Assembly: GCA_023014335.1 (NCBI GenBank)
Contig: JAECYW010000006.1
Location: 806,001 to 870,000, forward strand
Source: Galerina marginata
Taxonomy: Eukaryota; Basidiomycota; Agaricomycetes; Agaricales; Galerinaceae
Length of the DNA stretch: 64,000 nt
Direction: 5' to 3'
Shown here: positions 1 to 12,635 of the stretch, piece by piece
Numbering within the stretch: the first letter of the stretch is position 1
Layout of the letters: each line of letters opens with the position of its first letter
Program-made: the position numbers and the translations under genes
Notes under the pieces: generated by a model
Database searches by the model: none
What the model saw: the letters and a program-made list of their open reading frames with translations, nothing else
What the model was told of the DNA's origin: nothing

Positions 1-124
1 TAATCAACAGCATCTTGCGGTTGATAAAAGGATTGGTCTGTCTTGTGTCCAGAGTCTGCGAATAGCCACTTGATGGTAGAACGGGTCAACAAGGTCCTCA
101 AATAATTTGGTGCAATAATGAAGC

Positions 125-776
125 CTACCTAGGTTCCAATCCTGGCGTGCCGACTGACGGTAGCTGCAAACATGTGGGCAATACGACGCTGAACGTTCTT
201 CCGCTAATTGTTGTGCATGCGGAACCCTCGCAAGAAGAAACTGCCACTTCTGGCCTTGTTAAAATTGGGAGAGAGAGTACAGAAGTAAATTCTGGCGGTA
301 AAGGAATGTTTGGTCCAGATGTTGGTGTCGGATGGCTTGTATCAATGGGCGACGGCGTAAAACTATGGGGTGAAGTTTCTCCATTTTTCGTGGACAGAGG
401 ATCTGGATATGATGGCAAAGGTGTCTGTAGTCGCCAATCTTCCTTTAGTACCCTGTCAAATTAATAAAGAAATAACAGACCCACGTACACTCGCGACTAC
501 CAATGTTTCAGACAACACCGGGACGAAGGTAGGACGGCTCGGATTAGAACTTTCTGTCGATTCTGTTAAGGGATTGGTGGGGGCTGTGAGTATCGATTTC
601 GGAACTTCTGCGATTGAATTAAGAAAATTGGTCGGTATGGGTGGTGCTTTTTTAGGGGTGAAAACCAGATGACCAGGAAGAAAACGAACTGGTATTGGAA
701 TGAGGTTCGACACATGGGGCATTTTTAACCCGGTTAGCGCTGGGGCATTTTTTTCTACCTTCATCTTGTCCTCCAT
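125..776 (-). CDS. Ser/Pro-rich hypothetical protein, partial paralog
   Basis: Two reverse-strand open stretches (776-456 and 418-125) are joined by a plausible short intron whose acceptor reads TTGACAG near 455. The second part is rich in Ser, Thr and Pro and carries the run VAVSSCEGSACTTISGRTFS. This matches VVVSSCQGSDFCYTIGGKTFS in the gene at 1269-2485, so the two are paralogs. No transmembrane segment follows here, unlike in the other copy, so this copy looks truncated or continues beyond the window in a form I could not trace. Function unknown. The start is uncertain, and a pseudogene is a real possibility. Confidence 0.35.
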
Positions 777-1268
777 TTAACCATTGTAGCAATGTTAAGT
801 TACCAACCCGCCTTCTCCCCGAATCCCGGATTCACACACATAAATTCCTCACGCATGGTTGTTCACGACGATTGACCATCCTACCACGCGTACTGTACAC
901 TTATCTCTGGTGGGAGGACAGAAAATGTTCAACGGCGCTTACGCGAAGTTACAACATCAACCTTACTCTGAATGACGCAGTGGATTGACTTTGGTACTAT
1001 AATTAACAACCGGTTGTTCGCGATCGCAGAAAGGCATCCGATAGCAAATATAATCGGTTTAACCGTGAATGGCATAGCTGCTTGGGAGATCCATCTTTGA
1101 TTGGGCAGAAATTCTGATGCGTCCTGCTCATTGCATCGGTGAAGTGATAGCGGTTGCTTTCTTCTCAGACTAGACTGGGAGCTATCGCCCTTAATGGAGA
1201 ATGCTTGCTTCAGACAATCAAGGAAAGTATTGATGAAAATAATGTGGTGAAAAAGGAATGGAAAATGT

Positions 1269-2485
1269 TCAAGGATCGTGAAGATATCTAGATGCTTCGA
1301 AAAGTCCATATTTAGACAATTGCTCGATCAATTGCTCGACCGAAAGGCTCAACCATCGAGATCTCTCGTGCTTCAAGTACGCCCATTCTGACCAGTTCGA
1401 CTTGATGGATACCTTGTGTTGGCCGCATCCCGGATTTTCTGTAAATAGAAAAGCAGAAACTAAGCGAAAATTGGCCATGAAACACAAAAAATAAGCGAAC
1501 CTAGAATGCCGAAGGTACATAAACGCACCCAAGACGAAGAAAATGGCGAGGAGGAAGTAAGATGCGGTTGAAGCTATAATAATTTTCAAGGGGCTTCCGC
1601 TAAAAGCGTTGCTAAGCCTCTGATCAAGGACTTGGAGAGGTTGGGAAGTAAGGCTTCGATTCCCAGAGATGAACATAAAGTAAGAAAGTAGTCGCTACAG
1701 AACATCAAACACAGAAGCTCACGTAGGAATTTGGGCTGAACTTGCTGCCGAACTACTGCTTCCAGCAAAAATTTTGCCGGTTGAAGACATCGTCGGAATC
1801 AGGCTAAAGGTCTTCCCTCCGATGGTATAGCAAAAGTCAGAACCTTGGCACGAAGATACAACCACTGCTGTCCGACTGAAAACAGGGAATGGGGCGATTG
1901 AAGTGAAATCTGAAGGTAGCGGAATACTTGTAATCGTGGGACCATCCTTGTCGTCGCCTAAACTGGGACTTGGGATGGAGTTTGGATGGTTTGGGACATT
2001 GTCTGGCTGGGACGTAGTTCCAACCTGCATAAATTGATTTAATGAGATAACTGTTCTGTTTTTTCTCAGTTACTCACAACATTCGCCGAAGGAGCAGTGG
2101 GTATGGCGGGTGTAAATGTCGGTGTCTGCGTTTGCTGCGCAGGTGGAGGAGGAGGAGGTGGAGGCGGAGGAGATGAGTGAGGTGGCGGAGCTGTAGTTGG
2201 TGAATCAAGACCCGAACCGTCTGGGAGTAGGCCCGAGGGTACAGCGTTGTTTCCAGTGAATATGACATGAGCGGGCAAGAACAAACCAATTTTTAATGCC
2301 TTGCCAGATGCCAACGTCAGGGTCTGGCTGGCCATCCCAGTGTGCTGGACGGGTAACAGCCCCCCTCTTCCAGGGAGTCCTTTGGAACGCACGGCTTTGG
2401 AGATTATGAAGCCTCCGGGCCTATCCTTATGGTCTAGATGCGGGACGTCAATCAAACGGAAGAACCTGCATTGCTTTCTCAGCAA
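1269..2485 (-). CDS. Putative single-pass membrane protein with Ser/Pro-rich ectodomain
   Basis: This gene model is built from three reverse-strand stretches. The first exon (2485 to about 2071) ends in a Pro-rich run (ten consecutive prolines). A clean intron of about 45-50 nt follows (GTGAGT donor, ATGCAG acceptor near 2027). The next exon (to about 1719) is Ser/Thr/Pro-rich and holds two cysteines in VVSSCQGSDFCYTIGGKTFS. The last stretch (1676-1269) contains a hydrophobic helix, IIIASTASYFLLAIFFVLGAFMYL, followed by a basic, probably cytoplasmic tail. The layout is typical of basidiomycete proteins with an extracellular stalk and one membrane span. No enzyme domain is visible. The 5' end and the last splice junctions are uncertain. 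It is paralogous to the stretch at 125-776. Confidence 0.45.
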
Positions 2486-2664
2486 TCAACGTCGAAGAGA
2501 AAGACAAGACACAGTTTTCCTGAAATCGGGGGTTGAATTTAATCATGGAGACTGTCGAAGACTGGGAAGAAATCGTTGTATTTAACGATTCCATCAGGTT
2601 CTTTTCTGTAAGCCACTCATGTCGAAATTAGCCCAGAATACGATAGTGCACAGAACCAGCAATA

Positions 2665-3327
2665 GTGCTTACAGTACCAACCGCAACCCACTGGAGATCT
2701 AGCAGAAATCAATACAGCCGTAAGGTGACGAGGAAACTTGAATGCAACGTTTCGTCGGTAATTTCGGAGATTGAGCAATTTGGCGATCACTGGACTATCA
2801 GCGGACTTGAGGCGGAGTTCAACTTTGACAGCTGGCAAGTTTGCCAGTCCGACTTTTCAGTCACGATGAAGCCGGCCTGCATGTACAAAAATGCTCTCCT
2901 TCCATTGGCACCGTCAACTCTGATTAGACCAAGAGTCCTTATTACCCAAGTCCATCTTCTCCCGAGCTGTCATAAAGGTGATACTCAGTATATCATCATT
3001 GCAAAATGTCCACCATGTGAGTATTCTATTTTTCACCCTTCGAGGTCATTTTTAAACACCAGAGGCTTGATAGTGGCATTCTTTGTGAAAGTTTCCCTCA
3101 CCCCTGAGGTTCTTGGTCTTTTCATCCCGCTCCCTTGGACTCGTCTAAGGGCAAATTTACACACCGCCGTTGGCACTATGGTCAACATTCAGCAGCTTAG
3201 TAGCGACCCCGGGACTTCCTTGGATTTTGTGAGCGACCTTGCCCTGTTAGGAGCATCGGCTATTTGGGGTATATTGTCTCTCGATATTATGCCTTGTAGC
3301 AGCCTGACAAATTTCTTAAAGGCATAG
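2665..3327 (+). CDS. Hypothetical open frame, unrecognised
   Basis: An uninterrupted 220-codon frame, long for this intron-rich DNA. It has no signal peptide, no repeated motif and no family I recognise. There are scattered cysteines and a hydrophobic stretch near residues 130-150. It lies between the Ser/Pro-rich gene and the first DUF6534 gene and shows no clear splice signals tying it to either. It could be chance, or a relic exon. Confidence 0.22.
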   Translation: MLTVPTATHWRSSRNQYSRKVTRKLECNVSSVISEIEQFGDHWTISGLEAEFNFDSWQVCQSDFSVTMKPACMYKNALLPLAPSTLIRPRVLITQVHLLPSCHKGDTQYIIIAKCPPCEYSIFHPSRSFLNTRGLIVAFFVKVSLTPEVLGLFIPLPWTRLRANLHTAVGTMVNIQQLSSDPGTSLDFVSDLALLGASAIWGILSLDIMPCSSLTNFLKA

Positions 3328-3465
3328 GTATCTCGCAAACGTACGTCGATTCCTTCCGGTCGGTGCGACAATCCAGTTTTGTGTCTCATATGTCCCAAGT
3401 TTTCGATTCTGCATTAGGTTTGTATCGTGTTGGCGGTTCTAAATTTTAATCTTATTAAAGGAACA

Positions 3466-5025
3466 ATGTCGCAAGAGCTGGCCGCGAGTCGAGGAAGCTT
3501 CAAGCCTTCGTGCGTTTTGTCACTGCATCCTAGTTGATCTATCTGGAATAAATTGTTTAATCCTAGGTTGCTTGGCTATGGTATTATCGTCATCTATGCA
3601 TTCTTATTGATCTCTAATTCTTGTCTCAGCGTCGCTGATACTTTGCGGCAAATCTTCACGATATACTCTGGTGCGAATTCATAATTTCTTGCTGGACAAG
3701 TTCTCACCTCCGTGCACTCAGCTATAACCGTCTATTTTAATACATCTGCCCTCTTCGTTAACGAAGTGTCACCTGGGTCAGTAATGCATTTCTAATCGAC
3801 TCCAGGACTGCATTACTTAGTTTTTGCTCGGAAAACAGCTGCGTCATCGTGAGGGTCTGTCTCCCTTTGATGTTCCCATCTCAACTGATATCACCTCAAG
3901 ATGCCATACCTATGTTCCGTAAAAAAATTACCCAGAATTTCTTGACCTATTCCTCATTTCCCTTCCTTAGGCCCTTGTTGCTGGATCTGCACAAAGTTTT
4001 TTTGCTTACAGACTGTGGAAGCGTATGTTGTATTTCCATAGTTTTATCGACAAACGTTGACAACGTGGCCAGTTTCCCGTGTCAAATGGTTCATCCCCGT
4101 CCTCACTGTTGCGTGTCTTTTTCCATGTTTCGTATCGATCCTTATTCGGGATTCTAGGCCCCCGCCGTCCTCTTTCAGCTATGTCAGTTTGATATCTTCT
4201 TTCCTTATGGCCTTGGTAGCTGACAATTTGGTAGCTATCCCTCTAAGTGAGCACCTCTTACAACCTCACTGCAAAGTCGATTCCAATTTGACATCGAACT
4301 AGTCTATTTTCGAGCTATTACGTAGGTTATCCCTTGGTGTACAAGGAGTTCTGACCATGTTGACCTTCAATATATAAGTTCAGGAGTCGTGTCGGGTGAA
4401 ACGCAGAAAGTCAGCATCCTCGTCGCCTGCTTGGATTGACCCAAAATTAAAACCCGCCTTCCTGCAGGATCTTCTTATTACGACTTTAATAGTTGGGGCA
4501 GTGATAGACATCCTGCTATCTGCGGGTTTGTGTAGCCTGCTATGGGGTCATTTTATTACACTCGGCCCAAGTTTAAGACCGTCAGTACCTTTCCGCCCGT
4601 CATATTTTGAAAAAATCAGTTCATTTCCACCGTCGCTTAGGACCAAGGCAATGCTTCAGCGTATGATGCTTTTCTCCATAAATACCGGCATGTGGACTGC
4701 TTTACTCGCTTCTTCAATTATTGTTGTGGTACGTTGAACTAATTCTGACTCTCGTTCGTCATTCATTCAGGCAAATATCTATTAGTTTTTCCGCACGTTG
4801 ACAACCGATTTCATGATCTTTGGGTACTTCCACCTTCTTTCTCCGCTCTACTTCGCGACGGTTCTCGCCAACCTCAATGCGCGCCAGTATATCAAAGGCA
4901 CAGGTGATAATGTCGACCTCTCTCCCACAGGCACCGACTTACGAAACGGGATGAGATTTGCCTCGGTGAGGCTTACCGCTCTTACTGTCCTTCCACACTT
5001 ACGGAAGATCGAAGAGAGACGATGA
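3466..5025 (+). CDS. DUF6534 family multi-span membrane protein (copy 1)
   Basis: Spliced exons give successive hydrophobic helices typical of the Agaricomycete DUF6534 family, seven-helix membrane proteins of unknown function. Visible landmarks in order: LLGYGIIVIYAF near 3570; ALVAGSAQSFFAYRLWKR at about 3970-4025; SRVKWFIPVLTVACLFPCF at about 4075; VGAVIDILLSAGLCSLLWG near 4490; MLFSINTGMW near 4665; and the C-terminal FATVLANLNARQYIKG near 4855. The FSINTG and LANLNAR motifs are the family's conserved points. Introns of about 50 nt fit between them. The start at 3466 gives a short N-terminus before the first helix and is the weakest part. This copy is more diverged than the two reverse-strand copies downstream and may be decaying. 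Confidence 0.62.
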
Positions 5026-5436
5026 TCGAGGTATAAGTATGCCAAGAGTGGGATCACTCTCGGTTCCAGGATGGAGACTTGGTGTGGACAATGCGTCCTC
5101 GGAGGTCCTAAACCCGCATCTGGAATTCTATGCTCGGCGAGACGTGTCATTCGATGTTGACCTCGATGACTGAACATCGAATAAGAAACCAAGGGTGGGT
5201 AATAAGATGTAGATCGATGAATGCAGTCGACCAACGTCGTCCACAGGTGATAGGATACAATACCTTGGTTACATGGAACATTAAGGATGGACTGGTGTGC
5301 AATCAATGGACGAGGTCCTCACGATTGGGGTACAAGATCGATTTAAGTCAGTCTGTCCGTTGCAAACAACCTTTACATACATGTTCAAGAAATCACCTCT
5401 CCTCCGTATGGGGAGGAGGGGTTAGAATGTAATTAG

Positions 5437-7239
5437 TTAGGCGACATATGAGTCTGAATTAGGTGTAAATTTCATTGATGAAGATGTCGACAATTCCTTC
5501 GTCGGAAATGCGATGGGAGTCGAGGCGCCTGGAGGTATAGTGGACATGGCATAACTCTGTCCGCGGAGAGTGCTTCTCGCATTTAAAGATGCTAGGAGAG
5601 AATTAACATACACTGGAGATCGAAATGCGTCAACAATCAAGTATGCAAATAAGTAGGAATTTCGAGTCCTACGTTTGCTCAAGGCAAAGTAAATTCCCAT
5701 GAATATGAAACGTTGTGGCCAGATGGCGTACTGGCAAATAATGAGAGAAACTCAAATGTGTTATACAGCAGGCGCTTACTGTGACAAGACATGCTATCGC
5801 ACTGATACTGGTGAAGGACATCGCACATGGTCCTAACGCATAGAAACGCAAGTCTTACCTTGTTAATAGCCCTAACGAAGTGGACCGGGTGAATGAAAGT
5901 CTTGAGAAGGGGGCGCGACATACCGGTATTAATGCTGAACGCCATTAGAATGGATACTAGGGAGTCGGTCCTGGATGAGATTTGAAACCTTTGAGTTCTT
6001 CGGAGAAATGGAGGACTCAGAACACTTACCGCTTGAATCCCGTTCGACTTTTTATCAAGAGAATACACAAGGAACCTGCGACCATGGTGTCGGCAATGAC
6101 GGCTGACCCAAGGCTGGTGTACAACATCGCCTACGAGCACAAAAAATTAGAGTCTGCCAGCAACGTTCTCCAATTCTAAGGAATATGCACCGCGGCTTCA
6201 TTCATTTTCACGTAAGTTTTGAGGACAAAGCCTCGCGAGGCAAATCCTAAAATACCCTTTGAATTTTGATCTGGAGCAATCTGACGTGGACGTGAACGAA
6301 TTCAAATACGCACCAAATCCGCAGGCTAAAACGAATATCGAGGCCGTATTAAACGAAGTCAATTCACTACAGGAAATTCTTACCGAATACCACCAAAGAA
6401 AGTGCGACCTGCAGTAATTATTCAAAAGAAACGCCCATGCATGCAATGAGAACATACGATGATTGTAGATAAAAGCCATGCCAATGCTCTTCGACGGGCG
6501 CAAACTGCCAGACAACATGTCAGAAAGGTAGGGTTTCGTTAAGTCGGACGCTATTGCGACGTACGAACGAAAACTCTTCGAGCGAAGACGCTAGAAACTC
6601 GGTTCTCAAATTAATTTTGAATAATTCTGGACAGTTAAAACCTCACCATCGAACGATGAGATCACTGATGGCCTTGGTTTCGACAAATGAGAGAGTGACA
6701 ATGCTGCTGTAATGACTTTTGACACGCTACTGACCGTAAGGTAGACTTGACCTAAAAAGCTCCTGATCCGATAATGCTAAGTGTCACTAGGCAAGAGAGG
6801 AAGGGGAGGATTGACTTACCAAGTAGGCGATGCAAGAACCACGAAATTTCCGTAGTTTGTAACTAGGTAGAAGTAGAGGCCGTGAGATGTTAAAGCAAGA
6901 TGGAGAGTGTCGATGATCCTTGAAGGTGATGTAGTTAGCGTACACACATACACTTAGAAGTGGACTGAACTTACCAGAGAAGCAACACCTATTGGCAATA
7001 TTAGCTTTTGACAGGATTTGCACGAGAACAAAACTTGCCATAGATTTAAGGAGGCGGCCATCATCCTTCGAATCGTGGAAATAAAGAAATGTTTGGACGC
7101 TGGTCACGCCGTAGAAACTGGCACCCAGTTAATATGGTAATACTGATGGAGAAAATGAAAAATAGCAGAATTATCCATACATGGCGGCAGCCAAAGCTCC
7201 CAAGTAAGCGGCCCCAAGTGTGCTGTCGAGTTCGTGCAT
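5437..7239 (-). CDS. DUF6534 family multi-span membrane protein (copy 2)
   Basis: The frame starts MHELDSTLGAAYLGALAAAM, the usual N-terminus of this family, and continues after an intron with GVTSVQTFLYFHDSKDDGR (about 7110-7060). Later exons give SLGSAVIADTMVAGSLCILL and IKSRTGFKR (about 6135-6040). They are joined in frame by an intron ending CATCCAG to TDSLVSILMAFSINTG, then YAIWPQRFIFMGIYFALSK and YVNSLLASLNARSTLRG near the end. All conserved DUF6534 landmarks are present and splice in frame, so the gene looks intact. The family is membrane-embedded with no assigned biochemical role. It lies head to tail with copy 3, which starts 2.5 kb further right on the same strand, showing tandem duplication. 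Confidence 0.8.
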
Positions 7240-7839
7240 AATTAAACGATTCGATAATGAAGGACGAGAAGCTGCAGCAGATAGAGGGAGGACGTTGACG
7301 GGATATTCTTGAGCAAAGTGTTATATGGACAATCGGTGGCAAGGGGTAAAGCATCGGAAAGTGTCAATAGTCTAATAGAAAGGAATCGAGGACTCCCATC
7401 CTCAAATCGGAGCAGAAGCCGCTACGTGGAGCGAAGGACCGTGGTAGACGGTAGATGGCTCATATCCGAACAGCCCCCTGAAGCTTCCTCGAAGCTAAAC
7501 AAAGCAAGTACGTTTCCCGTAGTATATCTGTGCTGTACTGATGACGAGGTTGATTGGTATGAATGCTTCTCGTATTCTTTGAAATGATTAGCCTCTCCTT
7601 TGAAATGGCCTTTAGGACCGTCAAATAGAAGATGTTTCAGCTCTATCACTGTAGTATTAGAATCAGTCATTGGTCGCCTTCAAAAGGAGTGACAAGCAAC
7701 TCCCTATCTGACGGACAAAGGGTATTTTACCGCGGAGCTTTCGGGATTGGGGGCAAAGCTACGAAAGCCAATGAAACCGGCATGAATTACGATCTTGTTG
7801 ATCTGATATTAACCTTTGTATACCATGTCCGAAGAGAAA

Positions 7840-9758
7840 TTATAAACTGCGAGTAGATTCTGTATTCTGCAGCGCGTCTTCTTCTTTCGTCGTAAGGTTG
7901 GCACTTTGCATAGGGAAGACTATCGGAGTTGATACGGGGTCAAGATTGGTGGGCTCAGCCTGGTCTCTTTTTCGAAGGGAATTCCTCGCATTCAACGAAG
8001 CTAGAAGTGAGTTGACGTATACTGTCAAAGCGGTAATATCAGACCCTATATCCGCGCAAGGAACCCTGTTCAACATACATTTACTAAGGGCGAAGTACAA
8101 CGCCATGAAGATGAAACGTTGAGGCCAGATTGCGTACTAAAGAGGAGAAATAGGCGTGAGTTTGAGGAATAACGAACGGAAGACCTTGTGGCATACAGTG
8201 ATCAGACACGCCATCGCACAGAAACTGTCGACGAAGTGAGTCGCAATAGTAGAATTACAGATGGCTGAATGAGGTTATTACCTAGTTAGCAAGCCTAAAT
8301 GGAGGGACGGATGTAAGTTCGGAATTGCAATCACGGCAAGAGTTAGGAAATACCGGTGTTAATACTAAATGCCATCAGGATTGTCAAAATCGAGTCCGTC
8401 CTGAGTTCCAGCCTCTGTTAGACGCGATATATATCCGAAGTACGAAAATCTTACCGCTTGATTCCAGTCCGATTGTTGAAAAGTAGTACGCAGAGAGTTA
8501 TGGCAACGAGAAGGTCTGCCACCACTCCAATCGCAAAACTGATATATAGCAAATACTTGCGTAGTAATTTTAATAAGCAATGACGAAAAGGTACTTTGGT
8601 GACGACTTACGGACACCTCATTCAACCTCTCAAACGTTTCAAGAATGAAACTGAGGGAAGAAATGCTCTATTAGTTGTACGACTTGGTACCTAAATTTAA
8701 AGGGACGAACGCTTCGGAAGCAAAAGCTGCAGCGGGATGTCGACAAAATCAATTGATTATTCCACCAGACTATTGAGGAGATGCTAACCGCAACCAGTGG
8801 CTTGGAAAACGTGTTAATACCTCACTTTGCCGTCAACGAGAAAATCCGACTTACCAAAAACTGCAATCGCAAGCAGAATCTGAGGTCTGTTTAGTATAAG
8901 ATATTTACGAAATCCAGATGAACATGACATACGATGAGTACGGGAATAACAACCCGTAGAATTGGCCGGCGATGACCGCATACTACGATACCGATAGGTT
9001 AACATCTCTGCTATGTTCCCTTCGTCTCACTCACATGATGAAACACGCTTCGCGAAGAAACTGTAGATGAGCGAGCACTCCAGGTGAGCAGGAGTCAACA
9101 AATAACGGTCAAGACCAACCATCTGACCATGATATCACTAATGTTCTGTCAAATGGCACAGTAAGGAAGGGATCGACAATCATCCAGCCCATAAACTTAC
9201 TGTAAGGTAAACACCGGCCTATAAATCCTCATGAACAATCATCAAGCATCTATTCGTTTTGGAGCTCACCAGAAGAGACCTATGGTTCGTAAACAATTTC
9301 AACTGTCGATTTCCGAAGCCACGGCAGCTGACTCACCATGTCGGGCGTAGAAGGACTTGAAACCTCCCAAAATTTGTGACTAGGTAGAAATAGATGCCAT
9401 GAGCTGTAAATGCCATGTGTATAGTGTCTAACACCCTAAATAAAAGTGTTCGTTCAGCGACATTCTTCACAAGCGGTGCATAGGCCAACCATAACGAAAA
9501 AATCTACAAGAGTAGCGAGTAGATGAGCAAAAGTCCCCAAAACCGGGGGTCGATATACACTCACTGATGATTGAAAGATACGTCCATCACCGCTAGTGTT
9601 CTGGAAGTAGAGGAAAGTCTGGACACTTGTTACGCCATAGAGTCTGAAATGCAAGTAATTGAAGGCAGGCCCATCGCCAGAGGTGCCAATTCGACGAACA
9701 TCGATGCAGCCAAGGTCCCAAGGAAAGCAGCTCCGAGTGTACTATCCAGTTCATTCAT
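7840..9758 (-). CDS. DUF6534 family multi-span membrane protein (copy 3)
   Basis: Begins MNELDSTLGAAFLGTLAASM, followed by GVTSVQTFLYFQNTSGDGR (about 9640-9580). Further exons encode YISFAIGVVADLLVAITLCV and LLFNNRTGIKR (about 8555-8460), joined in frame to TDSILTILMAFSINTG. The last exons give IWPQRFIFMALYFALSK and YVNSLLASLNARNSLRK. Order and spacing match copy 2, so the two arose by tandem duplication and have since diverged. The tail after the last helix is hydrophilic and not conserved, as is normal for the family. Function unknown; probably at the plasma membrane or an inner membrane. Exact intron borders in the 9,400-8,700 part are not settled. Confidence 0.75.
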
Positions 9759-12635
9759 CCTAAATCTAGGTAACGGTTGTTACTAGGACAGACTGGCAAG
9801 TCGCGAAAATAGAAATAGAGATATGCAGCTCGTAATAGGTTCGTAGCTGTAACGAATAACTGAAAAGTCGGTCAGATAACTGGAGGAAGAGAGAGGGAAG
9901 TGCGCACAATGGAGCGACCTGTCAAATTCTTATAATAGTACTCATTCTATGTACCCCGAAGTATAGGTTTTCCGTCATATGTACCCATATGTTCAGTGTC
10001 AGGTGTCACCACGGGCCTTATCAACTTCCTGTCAAAGTCGCCTCCGGGTCGTGATAAGAATCCGTAAGCACTTCGAATTGATGCAATAGAAAGCGTTGAG
10101 AAGACCCGAGTACTTCAAGCTCGAAGAACCCTTCAGAAAAGTTGGAGTAGAGCCTCACCTACACATTTGAGTCCGGATTGATTCCTAACGTCGATTTAAC
10201 AACGAGGTCAACGAAGACGAGAGCCATGCATCTGCACGAAGAAACCACCGAATTGCATGTACGCAGTATTGCCAAGTCTGCCACAATGCTACTGCCGTTC
10301 AAGCTTGGTCGGCGGCTGAGCATATGTCGGGTTGCACCCATGCTGCCAGGTTGAAGTGTTCACCGAGTGCGCTTCATAAAAGCGTTCGAGTTATGTAGTC
10401 GCGCTTTTACTCAAATCAGCGCCTGCCGCTGATGAGGAAATAGTACGGCTTACCGTCAACAGCAAACAGCGCCGAGTGCCCATAGTCCTCCATGCCCTCC
10501 ATAGTTCCACCTCAAGGCCTCATGGTATACCGAGGTCCTTTTGCACGAGAACCGTATGGTACAAGTTGAAGCGGAACAATCACGGAAATCCCTTCTTCCC
10601 GCGCCCAACCCATTTGGTAAGCGAGAATAGCCGCCGAGTTGCCGAGGGCAAATATTTATTCGCACGGTCCAGGTCCGACGATTGATTCAAAGTTCAGAGG
10701 CAAGTCAGGCCTCAGCGCTGTGCTCAGAGCATGCTCAACAACTGGCCTCGTCCATCTAGAGCATGCCACTGGATGGAATTCCACCAGTAGCATTCTCTCC
10801 GCAAAACAATCTACTTAATCGCGTACTGGAGAATTCCCGAACTACACCTACTTAGTTGGGAAAATCTCAAACTTTTTGTGGACATTCAGTACTCAGGCTG
10901 TAGGATGACAACCGGTTCCTTTAAGTATTAGGGATGTCCTAAATTGTGATTAATTCGCTTAACTTCACACCAGGCCCTAAAGTCAATTTCTCGACTCACT
11001 CTAACGGTCTCGTCGCACTTGAAATGATCTACACGGAGCGCATGCCTGAGTGGGTACTATATAATAGCATATTAACAGCCACGCTGACGCGGCAAGATTA
11101 TACAGATGATGGGTTGGCAAAGGGCCTGCTTGCTATTCATGGACACGACAAACCCACCTCTCTTTATTGACAAGCACTGATCAAATTGTAGAGGTACGGA
11201 GGTTCAGGCCGGTCCCGAGCATTTAGCACTTCAAAATTATATCAGTGTGAAAGCGTCCTAATTGTTTACCCATCCCTTCTAAAAGTTAATAAACGAGAAA
11301 AGACTACACATGACGTATGTACTGATCCCATTTTAGAACAACCTTATTTGTCGAGTTCGACGTCTGTCAGCGTCTGTCGGTTTCGTGCTGTGTGATGTAA
11401 AATTATGATTGTCGTCGTGATTATCCCTTTCTCTATGTATTTATTGGTAACAAGTGGTCCGGCCATACTACGGGCCTTCGCTTTTCTATCCTCGATAATG
11501 GATTTGGCTGAGAATGCTTGAAAACCCGGACTTGTGTTATAACATTTTCTTGGGCTTCTACTTACGCCTTGACGGCAAGCATTCCGCCATGGTAATTGAA
11601 CTTCTGTAATATCTACAGCTCGTTGAGCGACTAATGCGCCGTCTCAATTGCTTTCTTGTCGTTAAAAACTGGACTACCTCTCAGGTACGTTCAGGAATTG
11701 GACAGTTTGATGTATAGTTGCACTCAGTCCGAGTCAACCCTGTGCTAGGAGCATAAAGCATTAAACCCGTAATTCTCGAAGTCGCGCACCTCTTAAACAA
11801 GTCCACCGACGTTCGCTGGGCCCCAGCTGTGCGGGGAATTTGTCACTTTATTGAAAATGGTGGTAAATACGTTCTTCTGTCGGTTAAATGAGGAATTATC
11901 GGTGAGATTGAGAATATAAGCTCCAGATCGTGGATGTAAAACAGCCTGCGGCAGAATACCCCAGCGGATTCGGGCTTTCAAGGAAAAGCTGAAGCCAGGC
12001 AAAAGGGGCGCCATTTTATTGCTGCCGTTCCGAGGTCACACCAACGAACCACCTGACTTGCGTCAATATCATGTGCCCAGCCATCAAGTTTTTGCAACGA
12101 AAGATTCCACCTTGTCCACTACTCCTCTTCTTGAGTTCCGGAGAAGAAAAACAGTCTTTCTATTGAGTTCCCATTTTAAGGTGCTCTTTGTGTCGTATTC
12201 ACGCCCTACTTATGCCGCTCTACGTTGCACCAACGAACGATCGACACCGTTTTCGCTAAATTCGCCACTCAGCGGGTCTTTTTCTTTCAGAATTCGATGT
12301 GACTGAGGAGCCTTCTTATCTTGTCTATGACCCAACTACTGTACGTGTCTCTTCGTATCCGACGTTGAGCCGCTTGTCAGAAAGGAAATGGACGTCATGC
12401 TATTTCCCCAATTCCTGCCTTCGCTTTTTCGACTATCATCGGATGAACATTGTCTTGGCAATTCAGTGGTCGCCCATGAAGCGTTGGCGTCCCCCGAATT
12501 CTGTCCGTTCAGGATCTATCGGTTTAACGCCGGATTATTTGGAGTATTTTTTCAATGCCTTTTGACCGCTATAAGAACCACATCTGTTTAGGAGGGTCAC
12601 TACGAGCTTTCTCCCTCAACTTCCTTGTCATCAAA
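9759..12635. other. 2.9-kb stretch without a recognisable gene
   Basis: Only short open frames (under 100 codons) on both strands, none with a family signature. A reverse frame near 10,456-10,665 and a forward frame at 10,946-11,170 might be relic exons. The last 300 bases before the cellobiohydrolase are pyrimidine-rich and probably hold its promoter. Confidence 0.5.
12566..12574 (+). promoter_or_regulatory. TATA-like element before the GH6 gene
   Basis: The run CTATAAGAA lies about 65 bases before the ATG at 12,636, a usual distance for a fungal TATA box and short leader. Position only; not otherwise tested. Confidence 0.35.

Noticed and set aside
124..152. tRNA-like T arm (CTAGG, loop TTCCAAT, CCTGG)
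   Set aside because: No matching acceptor stem, D arm or anticodon arm within the required distance on either side.
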